Assembly (NCBI GenBank): GCA_038373865.1
Contig: JAXGGA010000023.1
Coordinates: forward strand, 62,001 to 126,000
Source: Uloborus plumipes
Lineage: Eukaryota > Arthropoda > Arachnida > Araneae > Uloboridae
DNA length: 64,000 nt
Reading direction: 5' to 3'
Of this stretch, positions 1-11,429 are shown in pieces. The notes under the pieces were generated by a model. The model ran no database searches. It had not been told where the DNA came from and was given only the letters and a program-made list of their open reading frames with translations. The number at the start of each line of letters is the position of its first letter. The first letter of the stretch is position 1. A program made the translations under genes and the position numbers.

Positions 1-249
1 GGCTCATAGTTACCAAACTAAGCAACGTGATGATCTTTTAACCAATTTTTGCAAAAAAAAAAATTATTATTCAAAATTAAGTTTATTAATGGCATTAATT
101 CCTATGGACAGAGATTCTGGAATTCTCTACCAAACAGCCTAAAATGCATAAACAGTAGAAATTTATTTAAAAAGACGGTTAAAAAATGTTATACTTAGCT
201 CCACTTAAGCTTAAACTTAAACTAATTTGTAAACACTATTTTATCCTCA

Positions 250-575
250 ATGTTTTTCGGTAGCTCTGAATTCAAGTTTTTCTTTTCTTTGTTTATGCTG
301 TTTTTTTTAAATATATTTATCTATATTTTTCTCTATCTTTTTTCGTTCCGTATATATGTTCTTATGAATTCAGATGAGTACTTGGTATTTCCCTATTCTT
401 TAATTTGCCCTAAATGTTGTCTCTTTTTGAGTGATGGGAGCTCGTCAGGCTGTTTTTTTACAGCCTTTACTGCCATGTACTTAATCAGGGTTTTTGATTC
501 AATGTATATACTTGACGTTTGTTTTTTTTCTGTATTTGTGCCCCATATATTGTTGTATTCGTTTTATGCTACGTC
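250..575 (-). pseudogene. possible decayed coding fragment, unrecognised
   Basis: The plus strand is T-rich and gives a 118-codon open frame that is mostly Phe/Leu/Tyr; I read that as a shadow. On the minus strand one frame reads like ordinary protein for about 80 codons broken by a few stops, including KYMAVKAVKKQPDELPS and then, past one stop, GNTKYSSEFIRTYIRNEK. There is no start codon or clear splice site. I do not recognise the family; an old retroelement or transposase remnant is one possibility. This rests on residue composition alone. Confidence 0.2.
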
Positions 576-622
576 TATTTTTTGTTTATGGTTTGTATTG
601 CCTTGATTAAAATAAATTGAAG

Positions 623-880
623 CTAGGCAGGGGTGCGCTGTTTCCCTTTTCCAACTGTACCATGATTTGGTGCGAAGTCCGATTTCCACAGCACACGCAT
701 GGCATAGGGACCCGTTTATAGGGTAGTCAACCATTCACAGAACAACAATATCTTCACACAAAGAAAGGACAAGGACAGGGCAGAGAAAGTACATCCATGC
801 CCAATCCGAGATTCGAATCCGGGACCATTCCCATCCCGGTCAGACTTCTGTGACCACTATACCCTGTGTAACGAGACTTG
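623..880 (-). mobile_element. tRNA-derived SINE, copy 1
   Basis: On the minus strand the element begins with a tRNA-like head. A-box-like TATAGTGGTCACAGAAG is followed by B-box-like GGATTCGAATCTCGG. A body follows that is shared with three other copies in this window (GGGCATGGATGTACTTTC, CTTTGTGTGAA, GTGAATGGTT, ACCCTATAAACG). The 3' end is near 623. No protein is encoded. RNA polymerase III transcription from the two boxes is the usual mode for such elements. Confidence 0.75.
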
Positions 881-982
881 TCGTCTCAAAGAAAAACTAA
901 TTTAACACTCCCGCACTTTTCTTCTTGCAGTTGTCATAGTTCCGGAACTTTTTTTCCACTTAGCTTTTGCAACAATGATTTA

Positions 983-1210
983 CCGTAAAGTCGGGTTACT
1001 TGGACCCTAGGGGGTTACTTGAGCCCATTACAGTAAAATGATAAAATCAAGGTTTGGTGCTTATTAGTTGAAGACTTCCACATAGTTCCTCGTTTCTCCT
1101 CTAGGTAGAAGCACGCTGCAATCTCTAACGCTAGTACCAAACCCAGATTTTATCATTTTACTGTGGGCTCAAGTAACTCCCTTGTGGGTCCAAGTAACCC
1201 GACTTTACGG
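983..1210 (+). mobile_element. TA-flanked foldback MITE, family D copy 1 (228 bp)
   Basis: The ends are inverted repeats beginning CCGTAAAGTCGGGTTACTTG, flanked by TA on both sides. The arms are long: a second motif, GGTTACTTGAGCCC, and then CAGTAAAATGATAAAATC are also mirrored. The core is a unique segment of about 80 bp. A second copy of exactly the same length lies at 20827-21054 in the opposite orientation. TA duplication suggests mobilisation by a Tc1/mariner-superfamily transposase; this is inference, because no transposase is present. Confidence 0.8.
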
Positions 1211-1600
1211 TAGTGCAAATCGATTAAAATTGCTTTGTGCGTAAACTATTATTCAATTGAAGAATCAACGTTAACAAAGCACATCCTTTTCTTAGAAATT
1301 CGTGTTTTATTTAATATGTATGCACAGATTTGTTAGAAAAAGTTTAGAAATAACTCAGACATGAGGATACAATATAAACCGTAAACTTAATTCGGTAAAC
1401 ATAAAACAAATCAAATGCCTCAATAGCAGTGCAGAAAAAAAAAGAGTGGAATTATTTTCTTACGTACTGTTTGCATGGGGATGACGCAATATTTTAAAAC
1501 TTGATACGCCTATTTTAAAGTAATAGAGTATAGAGGAGGTGGCCGACTCTCGTTCACTTGACTGTTGTTTATAGACATGTGAACCATTCTTCGTCTTTAA

Positions 1601-2092
1601 CCCATTAATGCCTAGCGTCCCTTTTTAGGGACAGTCCAAAAAAGGGTCTGAATTTCCCCAAAACGAACATTTCAACCAAATAATAGTGTTCAATTAGTAT
1701 CTTGGTATTCTTTCAATTCGTTATTAACAGATTGCAGCATATAATCATTGTAAAGTGTGTTCTGTAGCAGTTTTAATATGATCTTCATCAAAAATGACAT
1801 CGTTCACAATCTCAAGAAAAAAAAGCTAAGTTATTCCCAGTTTATGTTAATTGCTGATTTTATTCCTTCTTATAAAATGTCTTTTTAAATATTACATCGT
1901 AGGCAGAAAAAAATTTTAGTAAAAAAAGTGTGTACCCTCTGGGGTCTATCGTAAATTTAAGTAACAATTTTTTTTTCCTTAATAAAATAATTATTTTTTA
2001 CATAATATTTTTTATTACTTTTCCTGTCCATTAAACACTGTTTGTAACCAGTATACAAAATATCTTCGGAAAAAATGTCAGGCATTAATGGG
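1601..2092 (+). mobile_element. piggyBac-like MITE, copy 1 (492 bp)
   Basis: TTAA stands directly on both sides (1597-1600 and 2093-2096). The ends are the inverted repeat CCCATTAATGCCT / GGCATTAATGGG (rest of the arm diverged). TTAA duplications and CCC-starting ends are hallmarks of the piggyBac superfamily. The interior is AT-rich with no open frame. Related copies are at 56170-57764 (reverse, split by a hAT) and 59496-59715 (internally deleted). Confidence 0.8.
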
Positions 2093-2096
2093 TTAA

Positions 2097-5000
2097 ACAG
2101 ATGAAGAGGCATGTATTTTATAGCCTTGAAACAGCTAATGGGTGAGTTTTAAACTCATTTTAAATGCGTTTACCTGTACTTCTATACACGTTGTCCCATT
2201 TTACTTAGTTAACAGTAAAAAGTTTTCGTCTGTTTTTACAAAACCACAAGGTGGCTTATTCGAGCTCTAAAACTACAAAAAAGAAAAAAAAAAACGAAAG
2301 CTTTATATTTTTATTTTCTAGTACTAAGACAAGGTGAAAATTTTTAAAACACTGCATGAACATTATTAAAATCATATTTAAAACTATAAAAGAAAAATAT
2401 GGAAATTATAACAAAATTGAAATGTCTTTAAGCAGACATTTTCGCAAGAAACTTACCTATTGACTAGGCACTGTTATAAAACTTCGCACGATTGATAAAT
2501 ATTGGTAGAAACTGAACAAAGTAAATAGAACACTGCCTTCACATTATTTACATTAGTTAAACGAACGCTTAACTTCATTGTTAAAACAAAAGACCTTTGA
2601 AGTTTCCATGGATGCTAGCAGACGAACTTGCTTCAATGATTTAAATTTGTGCAGGTAGAATGGACAAATTTTCTCGTATCTTGCATTGGTACAGTGGAGA
2701 ACTCAAAGGACCATGGTCGTTTGATTCACTGATTATAACGAACGAATTCTTTCGTAACTATTAGTGTTTAACAGTATAAACTTCAATTTTATAGAGCTTA
2801 ACTAGTAAAGGGAGGTGCACTGAATGACATTTCAAGCAGTTAGTTAATAGTTTAATTTACCTTGTTCAAAATAAACAAATTGGACTTCAGTCATTTATTT
2901 TTTACTATTTTACTATTATTATTATTATTTCGAAAATTCCAGTGTATGAAGAAATAATAATGTATTTTTCAAGAAACTTCCACTAAAACATTTAGTTTTC
3001 ATTTTTGGTAGTAAATTTTTATTTCCAAAAGAAGTAGAAAATGTTCACTTTCCTTTTCATGAGGAAGAGAATTTTTTTTTCTAAATAAATATTTCCAGTA
3101 AGATTATATAAGACACACTTTTAACTAAACAAATCAGTAAACTAAAAAATAAATGAATAAATAATGAAACAATAAGCGATTAAATGCATAAATAACTTGA
3201 CTAACAAATGAAAAATCAAATTGTGTGTAATTAAATGAAAAAAAAAGTGAATTATTAAATAAGGGATTAGTATTTCCTCAGGTAAAATGCAAAATGAAAT
3301 AAGCATAAAAATAAATAAAAAGAAACGTTATTTGAATTTTACTCAATTTATTAATCTTTATGTTTCAGTAAAAATTTAAAACATAATTTGTCGTAATTAA
3401 TTTTATTAGTTTACAAAAAATGTAGAGACTGGAAATAAGAAATGGCGACAAATACATTTATTTTTACTCGCCACTGGCGATCAAAAGAAGATTCCGCCTT
3501 AGATTCTTACCCCAAAACAGAAGCATGATATGACGATTTCTTACTCCAATTCGTTGAATTAACCGATATATAGAAAATGTCTTTAGCTATTAAAATTGAT
3601 CAATTACACGTATCAAAAATATTCACAAAAGTCCCAAACTAATATTGCTCTGCTACATGACGTTGAACGGCTTTGGAGAAATGACTCATAACTTTTAATT
3701 CGCCATTAAAACACGTACTCGGAGAAGGTTTGAAATGTAAACATTCTATTCCAACGATACTCGACGGATTCCTTCTGTAATTCACTTAAATATAAGAAAA
3801 AATGAAACTACATTTTCAATGACAAGAGCCATTGAGAGCGAACGTGCCGATTCCTAACAAGATTAAGTTGAAGAATAAAGCACTGATTACAGATTTCTTT
3901 TCAAAGTACAATATTTGAGGAAAGAGAAGACCTTCAAGTGGAGGTGGATTTTTTTTTTAGGATTGATACCGTTTTGAAACAAAGAGAGGAAAAAAAATCC
4001 GTAAAAGTGATTTTGCTGCAGAAGGCGTTTTAGTTACATTGGGGTAAGTAAATAATCCGAGTTTAAACCTTTTGGAGAAAGTAAATTGTTTTCTTAAGAT
4101 ATTTTTTGTATTGTATTTGTAAGATAGACAGCACTTTAGTACACATTCTAGAAAAGGTTGGAAAGTTTTTGGAATCAGCTTTGCTTTTGTTATATCTCTG
4201 CTCTAGTTCTAGGAAATATTAGCGAATGCTGTTGTTAGAAAAACGCAGTTAAATGTACACCACTGGCCAAAATATTGCAAGTTTAACAAATATACCATTT
4301 TATTAAGACTAAGAATATTTTTCCAGTTCAACATTTTTTTAAAAGTCAATATGTTAAGTTAGTTTACAGACAAGCAAAGAAAAATAATTTAATTGTTTGA
4401 AAGCATTCACAAAAGATGAGAAATGGGGAAAAATTATAGAGTATAAAAACAATTTTCAGTTCTTTAAGTAATTAAATTGAGAATAAAAGTTATTGAATGT
4501 ATCCAATTAGGCCGAAAATCATTTAGTGTGTTTTTAAACTATTTCAGGCTCTTATCACAGTATCCACTCTCACAGGCAGATTTATCAACCTTCCATCAAT
4601 ATGTCAAGGTATCTTAAACTTCTCCACGACATTTAAACTCAGTTTGAGTGGGGAAACAAAGAAGGGACTCATTTTTAAAAGTGTTAGATTTCTCAAATTT
4701 GCTATACTTTTCATCATCTTAGTTTAGAGTTAGATAAAGCATGAAATACTACCTGTACATGTCAAACTTTTATCAACTTTTAAACATTTTCAAACATACA
4801 GCAAAGAATACTTAAAATTGCTACTTAGGGAGTCTACTAGGTCAGTGACTTCAAAAAAAAAAAAAAAAAAAAAAACTCATTTTTTTGTTATTTATGTCAG
4901 TATAAAAAAATAGCGCTACAAAATAAAAAGCTAAGCTTGACAAAAATGATAATCAAAAATGATTTGATAAATCAAAAATGCGAAACAGTTAAAAGTTTTA

Positions 5001-5827
5001 CTAAAAACTTTGGACTTTTGTTTTATTTGTTAAGATCAAAAATGATTAAATTTGTGTAAAACTGGGAGAGTATCACTTGACAGTGTTAAAGAGAGCATGT
5101 TTAGGTGATAAACAGTAGTGGTCAAAAATGGTTTCAAGTTTCAACATTTATAATGATTTACTCCAAAAAAAATGTGTCTTAAATTTAGCTCGTTTGAAGT
5201 GTAAATGTGGTTGAGAAAGTTAAGAAAACTATTATACTTTTGTTTGGCACCATGAAATACCGAACGAAGAGTTGGAAAACCTTGTGGAATCTATGCGTAA
5301 AACAGTGACAGCTTTGACAAAAGTCACGAGCAGCTTAAAATTACATTAAATGATTTTCAGCTCAATTGCAGGCATTTACAATCTTATGTGTGTGCTCTCT
5401 TCTTGATTATTTAAATGACTTTTAAGTTTATTAAAAATAATTTTTGCTCAGAAAAATTAGAGTGGAATCCACTTTTCCATAAATTAAGTAATTTTTGTAA
5501 ATATATTTTTGCTTTTTATTTTTTAATAACATAATCATATTTTGTCTTTACACTAATTTGATACAGTACTTATAAAATAAGCATTGGCTAAATTAAAAAT
5601 ATACATACTCTTCTTTTTCTTGAAAAAATTATATATTTGTTAAACTTGAAATACTTTTGCTCTCCCTTATATTTAGAGCAATGTTTGGGTTTAAGAAGAT
5701 ACTTTATTAAAATTGAGAAATTTTGTGAGAAATGCAAGTTAAAATTAGATTTAATGTTTAACAGTTTATTCTCGTTCGATCAGTATAATACCGTCAAGCC
5801 ATTTTATTACTTTTTCTTTTGTTACAG
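2097..5827. other. AT-rich non-coding stretch
   Basis: I see no gene. There are poly-A/T runs (for example 4851-4875), a (TTA) run near 2920 and an AAATAAATGAATAA-type tract near 3150-3320. CACCACTGGCCAAAATATTG at 4258 resembles a Tc1-like terminal repeat, but I found no partner end in inverted orientation. Confidence 0.5.
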
Positions 5828-5852
5828 AAGCGAAGACAGCAAACGGTGGAAG
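5828..5852 (+). other. possible 25-nt micro-exon
   Basis: A strong acceptor-like sequence (TTTTTCTTTTGTTACAG ending at 5827) is followed by 25 nt and a donor-like AAG/GTAAAT. Two of the three frames are open (KRRQQTVE or SEDSKRWK). A 25-nt interval between good splice signals can arise by chance in a window this size, and there is no neighbouring exon to set a frame. Confidence 0.12.
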
Positions 5853-7004
5853 GTAAATTTATAAGCTGATGACAGTCGTGTGTTGAAATTATTTAATCGA
5901 CATGGGCAATTTTTCATAAAATCCCACTGGATGAGGCCCACTGAAGTTATTTTAAAATAAGTACGTCTCAAGAGGTTACCAAATACATTTATGGCTTTTA
6001 ATCTGCTTTAGATTCCCGCGCTATTCTTGCTCAAATCTATCTTTCTCATTCAAAAGCAATGGAGGAGGGCGGGGGGGGGGCGCAGTTGATCTAGAAAGCG
6101 TCTTGGGAATTCATATTTAATGGACAATTTGAAAAATACTAAAAAGTCAACAATTTTTAATTTTATTCCTACCGTGCTACCGCGGTAGGAATAAAGTTTG
6201 CCGTTGAAAATTGGTGATTGATTAGTTGAGTAGAAGTCTATCTGAATGCGTCTAGAAGGGGATTGGATTTTCGCTCATTTCGAAGTGTCTCTGCTTCAAC
6301 TTGGGCAAAGTAGCATCTCCGTAAATTTACAGATTCTTCCGTTTTCAGCCTGTAAACCGGATGTCCGCTTTCTCTTCTCATCAGACTACCAAATTCTCAT
6401 CATTTAGGACTGATAAGAATAAAATATACCACAACAGTATGAAAATATTGTCTTTATGATCAATGTTTTATGGGCGCAAGTTGGCCATATTAACTATGTC
6501 TTCATCATCGCATCCTCTATTACTATTTTTTTTCTTTTTTTATGGATGTTTCTCGTATTACTTAATATCGAAAATCAACAGTTTGTGCTCAACGACAAGG
6601 TCCTACCATCGTATTTCGTGATTTTGAAAAACATAACTTTAATTCAAGGCTTTAAAATGCAAATGAAAGCCAATTTTTTTTTTATTAAACTCTTTTAATA
6701 AAGAAGTTTAGCAATCAAGAAATGTTTTTTAATCAAGAAGCGTTTGTCACGAGGAATATGTAAGAGTCTTTGAAACAGATATTCATTGAATATTTGAAAT
6801 TTCAATCAATTATTTGCGAATACCATTTGCTCATAGATGTACATGATCATGCGATTAAAATTTTACTACATTTAGATGTGTGCTGTACAATCAGTGTCTA
6901 GTTGTACTGCAATTTATAATTCAACAATATTTATATGCTGACAGAAAAATTGCGGCGCCTTGAAAAAAATATCCGGGAGAAATACTCAATGTTTGCTTTT
7001 ATAT
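5853..7004. other. non-coding stretch
   Basis: No gene is evident. It contains a G-rich run near 6068-6082 and a small hairpin (separate entry). The open frame at 6456-6698 has no recognisable features. Confidence 0.45.
6163..6194. repeat. perfect 12-bp hairpin
   Basis: TTATTCCTACCG and its exact complement are separated by 8 nt. Weaker mirrored sequence outside the stem (CAACAATTTT / GAAAATTGG) suggests the remnant of a small foldback element. Confidence 0.6.
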
Positions 7005-7006
7005 TA

Positions 7007-8710
7007 GGGTGAGTTCTGGTAAGTGCGTCCACGGGGTAAGTGCGTCCACTGGGAATTATATGAACACTGTCTTGAAATGGCTTCTGCAACACATCGACTA
7101 TGTTAGGTAACTGTCTAATGATAATTTCAATCGGTAGAATTCAGGCTTGGATTCAATAGACGAAACACAATCAGGGATAACTGAAATGTATTCAAAAAAA
7201 CTCTTAAGTAAAGATTGAGAAGGTTTTGTTTCAGTTTCTCTTGTAGTCATACCAAGCAATTGAAGCCAAAAAATGCAAGTTGTTTCTTTTAAGTAATAGC
7301 TACTAATAACATACATGGGGTATTTTGATCAAATACTCTAACTAAAATGTGTTTATATGAAGGTACGCACTTTCCCTCTCTTTAAAGTAAGGTGGGGGTA
7401 AGTGCGTACCATTATGATGGGGCAAGTGCGTACCACTATCATGAGGCATATGCGTACTGTTATGCGGAGCAAGTGCGTACCATTATGATGAGGCAAGTGT
7501 TTACCATTACGTGGAAAATCCAACTCTCGTAATTCACCTTTAATTTTGCTTATAACTCTTTTATAAACCGATTATAAATCCGACGTCATTTCCATCAAGT
7601 ATTTATATTAACATTGAATGCGGCATAAGATTTCAATTTTATTCATTTACCTCTGAAATATATTGGCTTTTAGATATCAGTTAGTAAATTTCTCGTTGAA
7701 AATAGCGATCATGAGCTATACTTAATTTAAACCAGAATGACAAATGAAGCAATGAAATTAAGTGAAACACTAAATAAGGAACCAACTGATTCAAAAAGCG
7801 AAGGTGGAGTGATGAATAAATTATATTTATGAAAATTAAAGAACACCTTGTGAAAAACTATTTGAATGTACAAGAAAAAAAAGTACAAGTATCACATCAT
7901 GATCAATTATTCTCTTTTTTTTTTTTTTTTTGCTCTTTATTTTGTGTTTTTTCTTACTGCTGCTGATTCTAATAAGAAAAATATTTTAGAACCGTATTTA
8001 TTCAAAAAAAAAAAGAAAAAAAACGAATTGTTCACTCAGGTCACCTAACGATCTACCATACAAATAGAATTAATGAAAATCACAGGGGTACGCACTTACA
8101 ACAAAGCTATTAGACGTACATGTATCATCTTACATTTAAGAAGGGGTAAGTGCGAACCCTGGCTTAAACACAGACTGATTAATGTATTTAACCAAAATAA
8201 ACTATGTAGACTATGAGTGATTATTACTAAATAAAAACAACTTACATTTGTTCACTTGGTCTTATTAAAAGGACAGAGGAAGAATCACAGACACAACTCT
8301 CTCAATCTTCAAATCACAGTTGTTTTTCAAGACACGTGGAATATCACTGATTGCGTTTCATCCATGCAAGCAAGTGCTGATCTCTAGTATTAGGAATTAT
8401 CCCAAGGCAACTACCTAACATATTTAATATGTGCCAGAAGTTTTTTACTGCTCATATTTACATAATTTAAGGTGGACGCACTTACCCCGCTAGGTAGGGA
8501 AAGTGCGTATCTTAGAATCGGTGTCATAAACCAGGTCATAAAACCTATGCTTATGGTTTATTTAACATATTATATGCTTGAAAATCTTAGTAAAGGATCT
8601 GGAAAAAAAAACTAAAAAAAAATTGTGAGTGTACAAGATTTTTCAACAGAGCAGCACCCCTGAGAACATGAACTTTGCAAAAAAGGGTACGCACTTACCA
8701 GAACTCACCC
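7007..8710. mobile_element. TA-flanked TIR element with scattered internal TIR motifs, family A (1704 bp)
   Basis: The ends are GGGTGAGTTCTGGTAAGTGC and its complement, with TA on each side (7005-7006 and 8711-8712). The terminal core GGTAAGTGCGTMCC recurs inside about a dozen times on both strands, clustered at 7360-7505 and again near 8088, 8145, 8472 and 8497. The rest is AT-rich. The small open frames inside (for example 7098-7316 minus) match no family I know. I read it as a non-autonomous Tc1/mariner-superfamily element, probably pogo-like, with repeated transposase-binding sites. Superfamily assignment is inference from the TA flanks. Confidence 0.8.
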
Positions 8711-8712
8711 TA

Positions 8713-11048
8713 TGTTAAACCATCATTCAGTTAGTGGGATTAACTGTTTGTGGGAGAGAGGAGTCTAGCTTGAATCTTACTTGTAACACAAAAATACCTT
8801 TACTTGTACTTTTAATATTGCAACAATTGCTAAATAAAAATATTTATTCGATTAAAAATTTTCGCTTTCTTTCACTACAAAATACATATGCTAAAAAAAA
8901 TCATGATTTAAAGTTCAAATTATATTAAGAAAGAAATTAAACTTAATAAACGAATGTAAGGAACATTTCAAACTTTTTCGATACATGTTCTAAAAAATCT
9001 ACTCTACTTTGCAATGCTTTAATTGAATGAAATTAAAATGTTGCCATGAACTACTAAAAAGTGTGAATTCCTTTCAACGACTAATTTCATTTGTATTATC
9101 CAATTGTCCTAATCAAATTATTCAATTAAGATTCATAACTTTCGTAATGAAGACAGCGAAAGAGTTTTAATTTTCGTCTGTTGCGAAATTCACGAGTAGT
9201 AAAATAAAAAGTTCCTGAATAGCATATTATTAAAAGTACTTTTACTAAGCGAGAAGAAATAAAAATGAGAAGAAATAAAAATTACTTTAGATTAGTTTTT
9301 AACTTATTGCATTTGAGCAAACTTTAGTTTTGTTTACCAAAATAATTCTGTTTACCTTAAAAAATATAAAATTAAAGCAACTGTAAAAGAAAATTTTGCG
9401 TGGAAAATAACCTTCGGCATTTAAAGAAACTTTTCTAAAAAAGTAAATAAATCTTTAACTGGTTAGGTGGAAAGTCTCACACCCCATCAGAATAAGACTT
9501 CTGCATTCATTGGTTTCTAAACATTTACACATTTGGCGTCATACGTATATTGCTACAAATTGGTAAATGGATGTCAATGTCATGATTTTATGCAAATAAA
9601 TTTATTGTGATATTGCTCAATTTTTGTGTTTATTCCATTGATTTTTATTTAAAGTTACTTTTTTGAGATATCTTGCCTGTAAGCAGTTTAACAAACTTTG
9701 TGTGTTTCATCATTGAAATACATGGGTATGGTGAGAAACAAAGAGATATCGCCAAGTTGGAATTATTTTTGACACCTTATTTTCAATGCAAAATTTGGTG
9801 AGAAATCCACAATGTGTACTAGGCGATTTTTCGAAACTTAGAGGTCATTTTAGACTTGTCGGTAAATTTCTTGTGATTTCCCTCACAAGATTATAAATAA
9901 CGCTTACTTTGGCTAGAGAGTCAACTGTCAATTTCACTGCATGAATACTGGTAAAGATCCCAGTATATGCTGGTAAGAGTACTGTTTTGTAGTTATGTTG
10001 AAAAGTTATTAATGCTGTGATTTTTATCGTATTTGAAAGTTAACACGTGTTTGACGTTGCGTTTACGCTAACAAATACATTTTAATGGATATTTTTTCAA
10101 CTGTGCGCATTTCCTCTCAAATATGTAAATAAAATGGCCGCTTTTATAAGATGTCATTATTTGTCAAAAATACCCGACTTTGACCTAGCTCGTAAAAATA
10201 TGTTATTTCAGCTCTTGTTCAGTTATGTATGTATATAAAAAATCTCAAAAATCATTCGAAAATGACCTACTTTAATGCGCAACATTTTCCGAATGTTCAA
10301 GAAATATCATGTTCATTAAACGCACTCTATCACTTACGTTACAAAAGAAAAAAAAATCCCTTCACCAGTTCAAGTTAGTAATAAAATTCAGTACAGTATG
10401 CACTATTTCGGTCCCTCATAAACAATACCGGAAAGAACAGAATCAAACAGTTTCCACTGACGGAGGGAAACTGTTAGATTTCCATTGATTTCTAAGATTT
10501 AAATTTCAATTTAGTTCAATTCAATATTTCGCAATCTTTTGTATAAATTTCATCTTTTAAGGAGAAGAATAATCTTCAAGCAGAGTAAATTTCCATTACG
10601 GCTGTATTTTAAGCACAAACTTTACATAAATGCATAGGAAAATCATTTGAGCATCTTTATTTACGTAAATTTGCCGTAATTTTGACGTATTTTTGCTCGT
10701 CTATGTGGCAGTGGAGGATATGATTTGTTCGAAACAGGCTAAACACGAATTTTAGATGAAATATTCGTAAATAATTTTTGTAATAGTAAATATTACAAGA
10801 ACAGAAATGAACGTTTACTTCCCACATTAGATAATTTATAATTTTCATAAATATTATAAATTAATAGTTTTCATTGTTATTTAATTTATAGTTTTGATAT
10901 AACTGACACTTAGCAGCGAGCTCTGGTTTTGTTTCAAAATCCAATTAACTAGTAAATGAAAAAGCATACTCTGAATACTTTTGAAAAGAATTAGTCTGAC
11001 AACAATGCTTTCAAATTTTGATTATGAAACACAGTGGAGTTTAACGAC
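8713..11048. other. AT-rich non-coding stretch
   Basis: I see no gene, tRNA or element with readable ends. The open frames here (8734-8928, 10657-10848) have no domain-like features. Confidence 0.45.
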
Positions 11049-11362
11049 TACAATGGCCGCCGGTAAACAGTTTTAATTCAATAGAGCGGCTGATTCAATA
11101 AAGCGGCTGATTCAACAAAGCTGCTGAATAAATGGAGCGACTGATTCACTAGAGCGGCTAAATCAATAGAGCGGCTGATTCAATGGAGCGGCTGATTCAA
11201 TAAAGTGGCTGATTCAATGGAGCAGCTGCTTCAATAAAGTGGCTGATTCAATAACGCTGCTGATTCAATAAAGCGGCTGATTCAATAGAGCGTCTGATTC
11301 AATAAATTGACTGATTCAATAGAGCGGGCTGATTCAATACAACGGCTGATTCAATAAAGATG
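11049..11362 (+). repeat. 17-bp minisatellite (unit ATTCAATAGAGCGGCTG), about 17 copies
   Basis: Copies from about 11076 to 11362 differ from one another at 1-5 positions, so the array is old. It is preceded at 11049 by TACAATGGCCGCCGG, which resembles the end of the element at 23897-24383. That element also carries AGCGGCTGATT motifs, so the array looks like expanded subterminal repeats of that family. Confidence 0.8.
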
Positions 11363-11429
11363 GATATTATTTTGTGTTTGACGGCTTGATTCATTAACGC
11401 GGCTTATGCAATTGGCCATTGATTTAATT

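Noticed and set aside
3957..4042. Possible plus-strand exon between TTTTTTTTTTAG and GTAAGTAAAT
   Set aside because: The only good frame (IDTVLKQREEKKSVKV) meets a stop before the donor, so it cannot be an internal coding exon; probably chance.
4258..5130. Tc1-like element suggested by CACCACTGGCCAAAATATTG at 4258 and GTAGTGGTCAAAAATGG near 5113
   Set aside because: The two are in the same orientation, not inverted, and have no matching arms.
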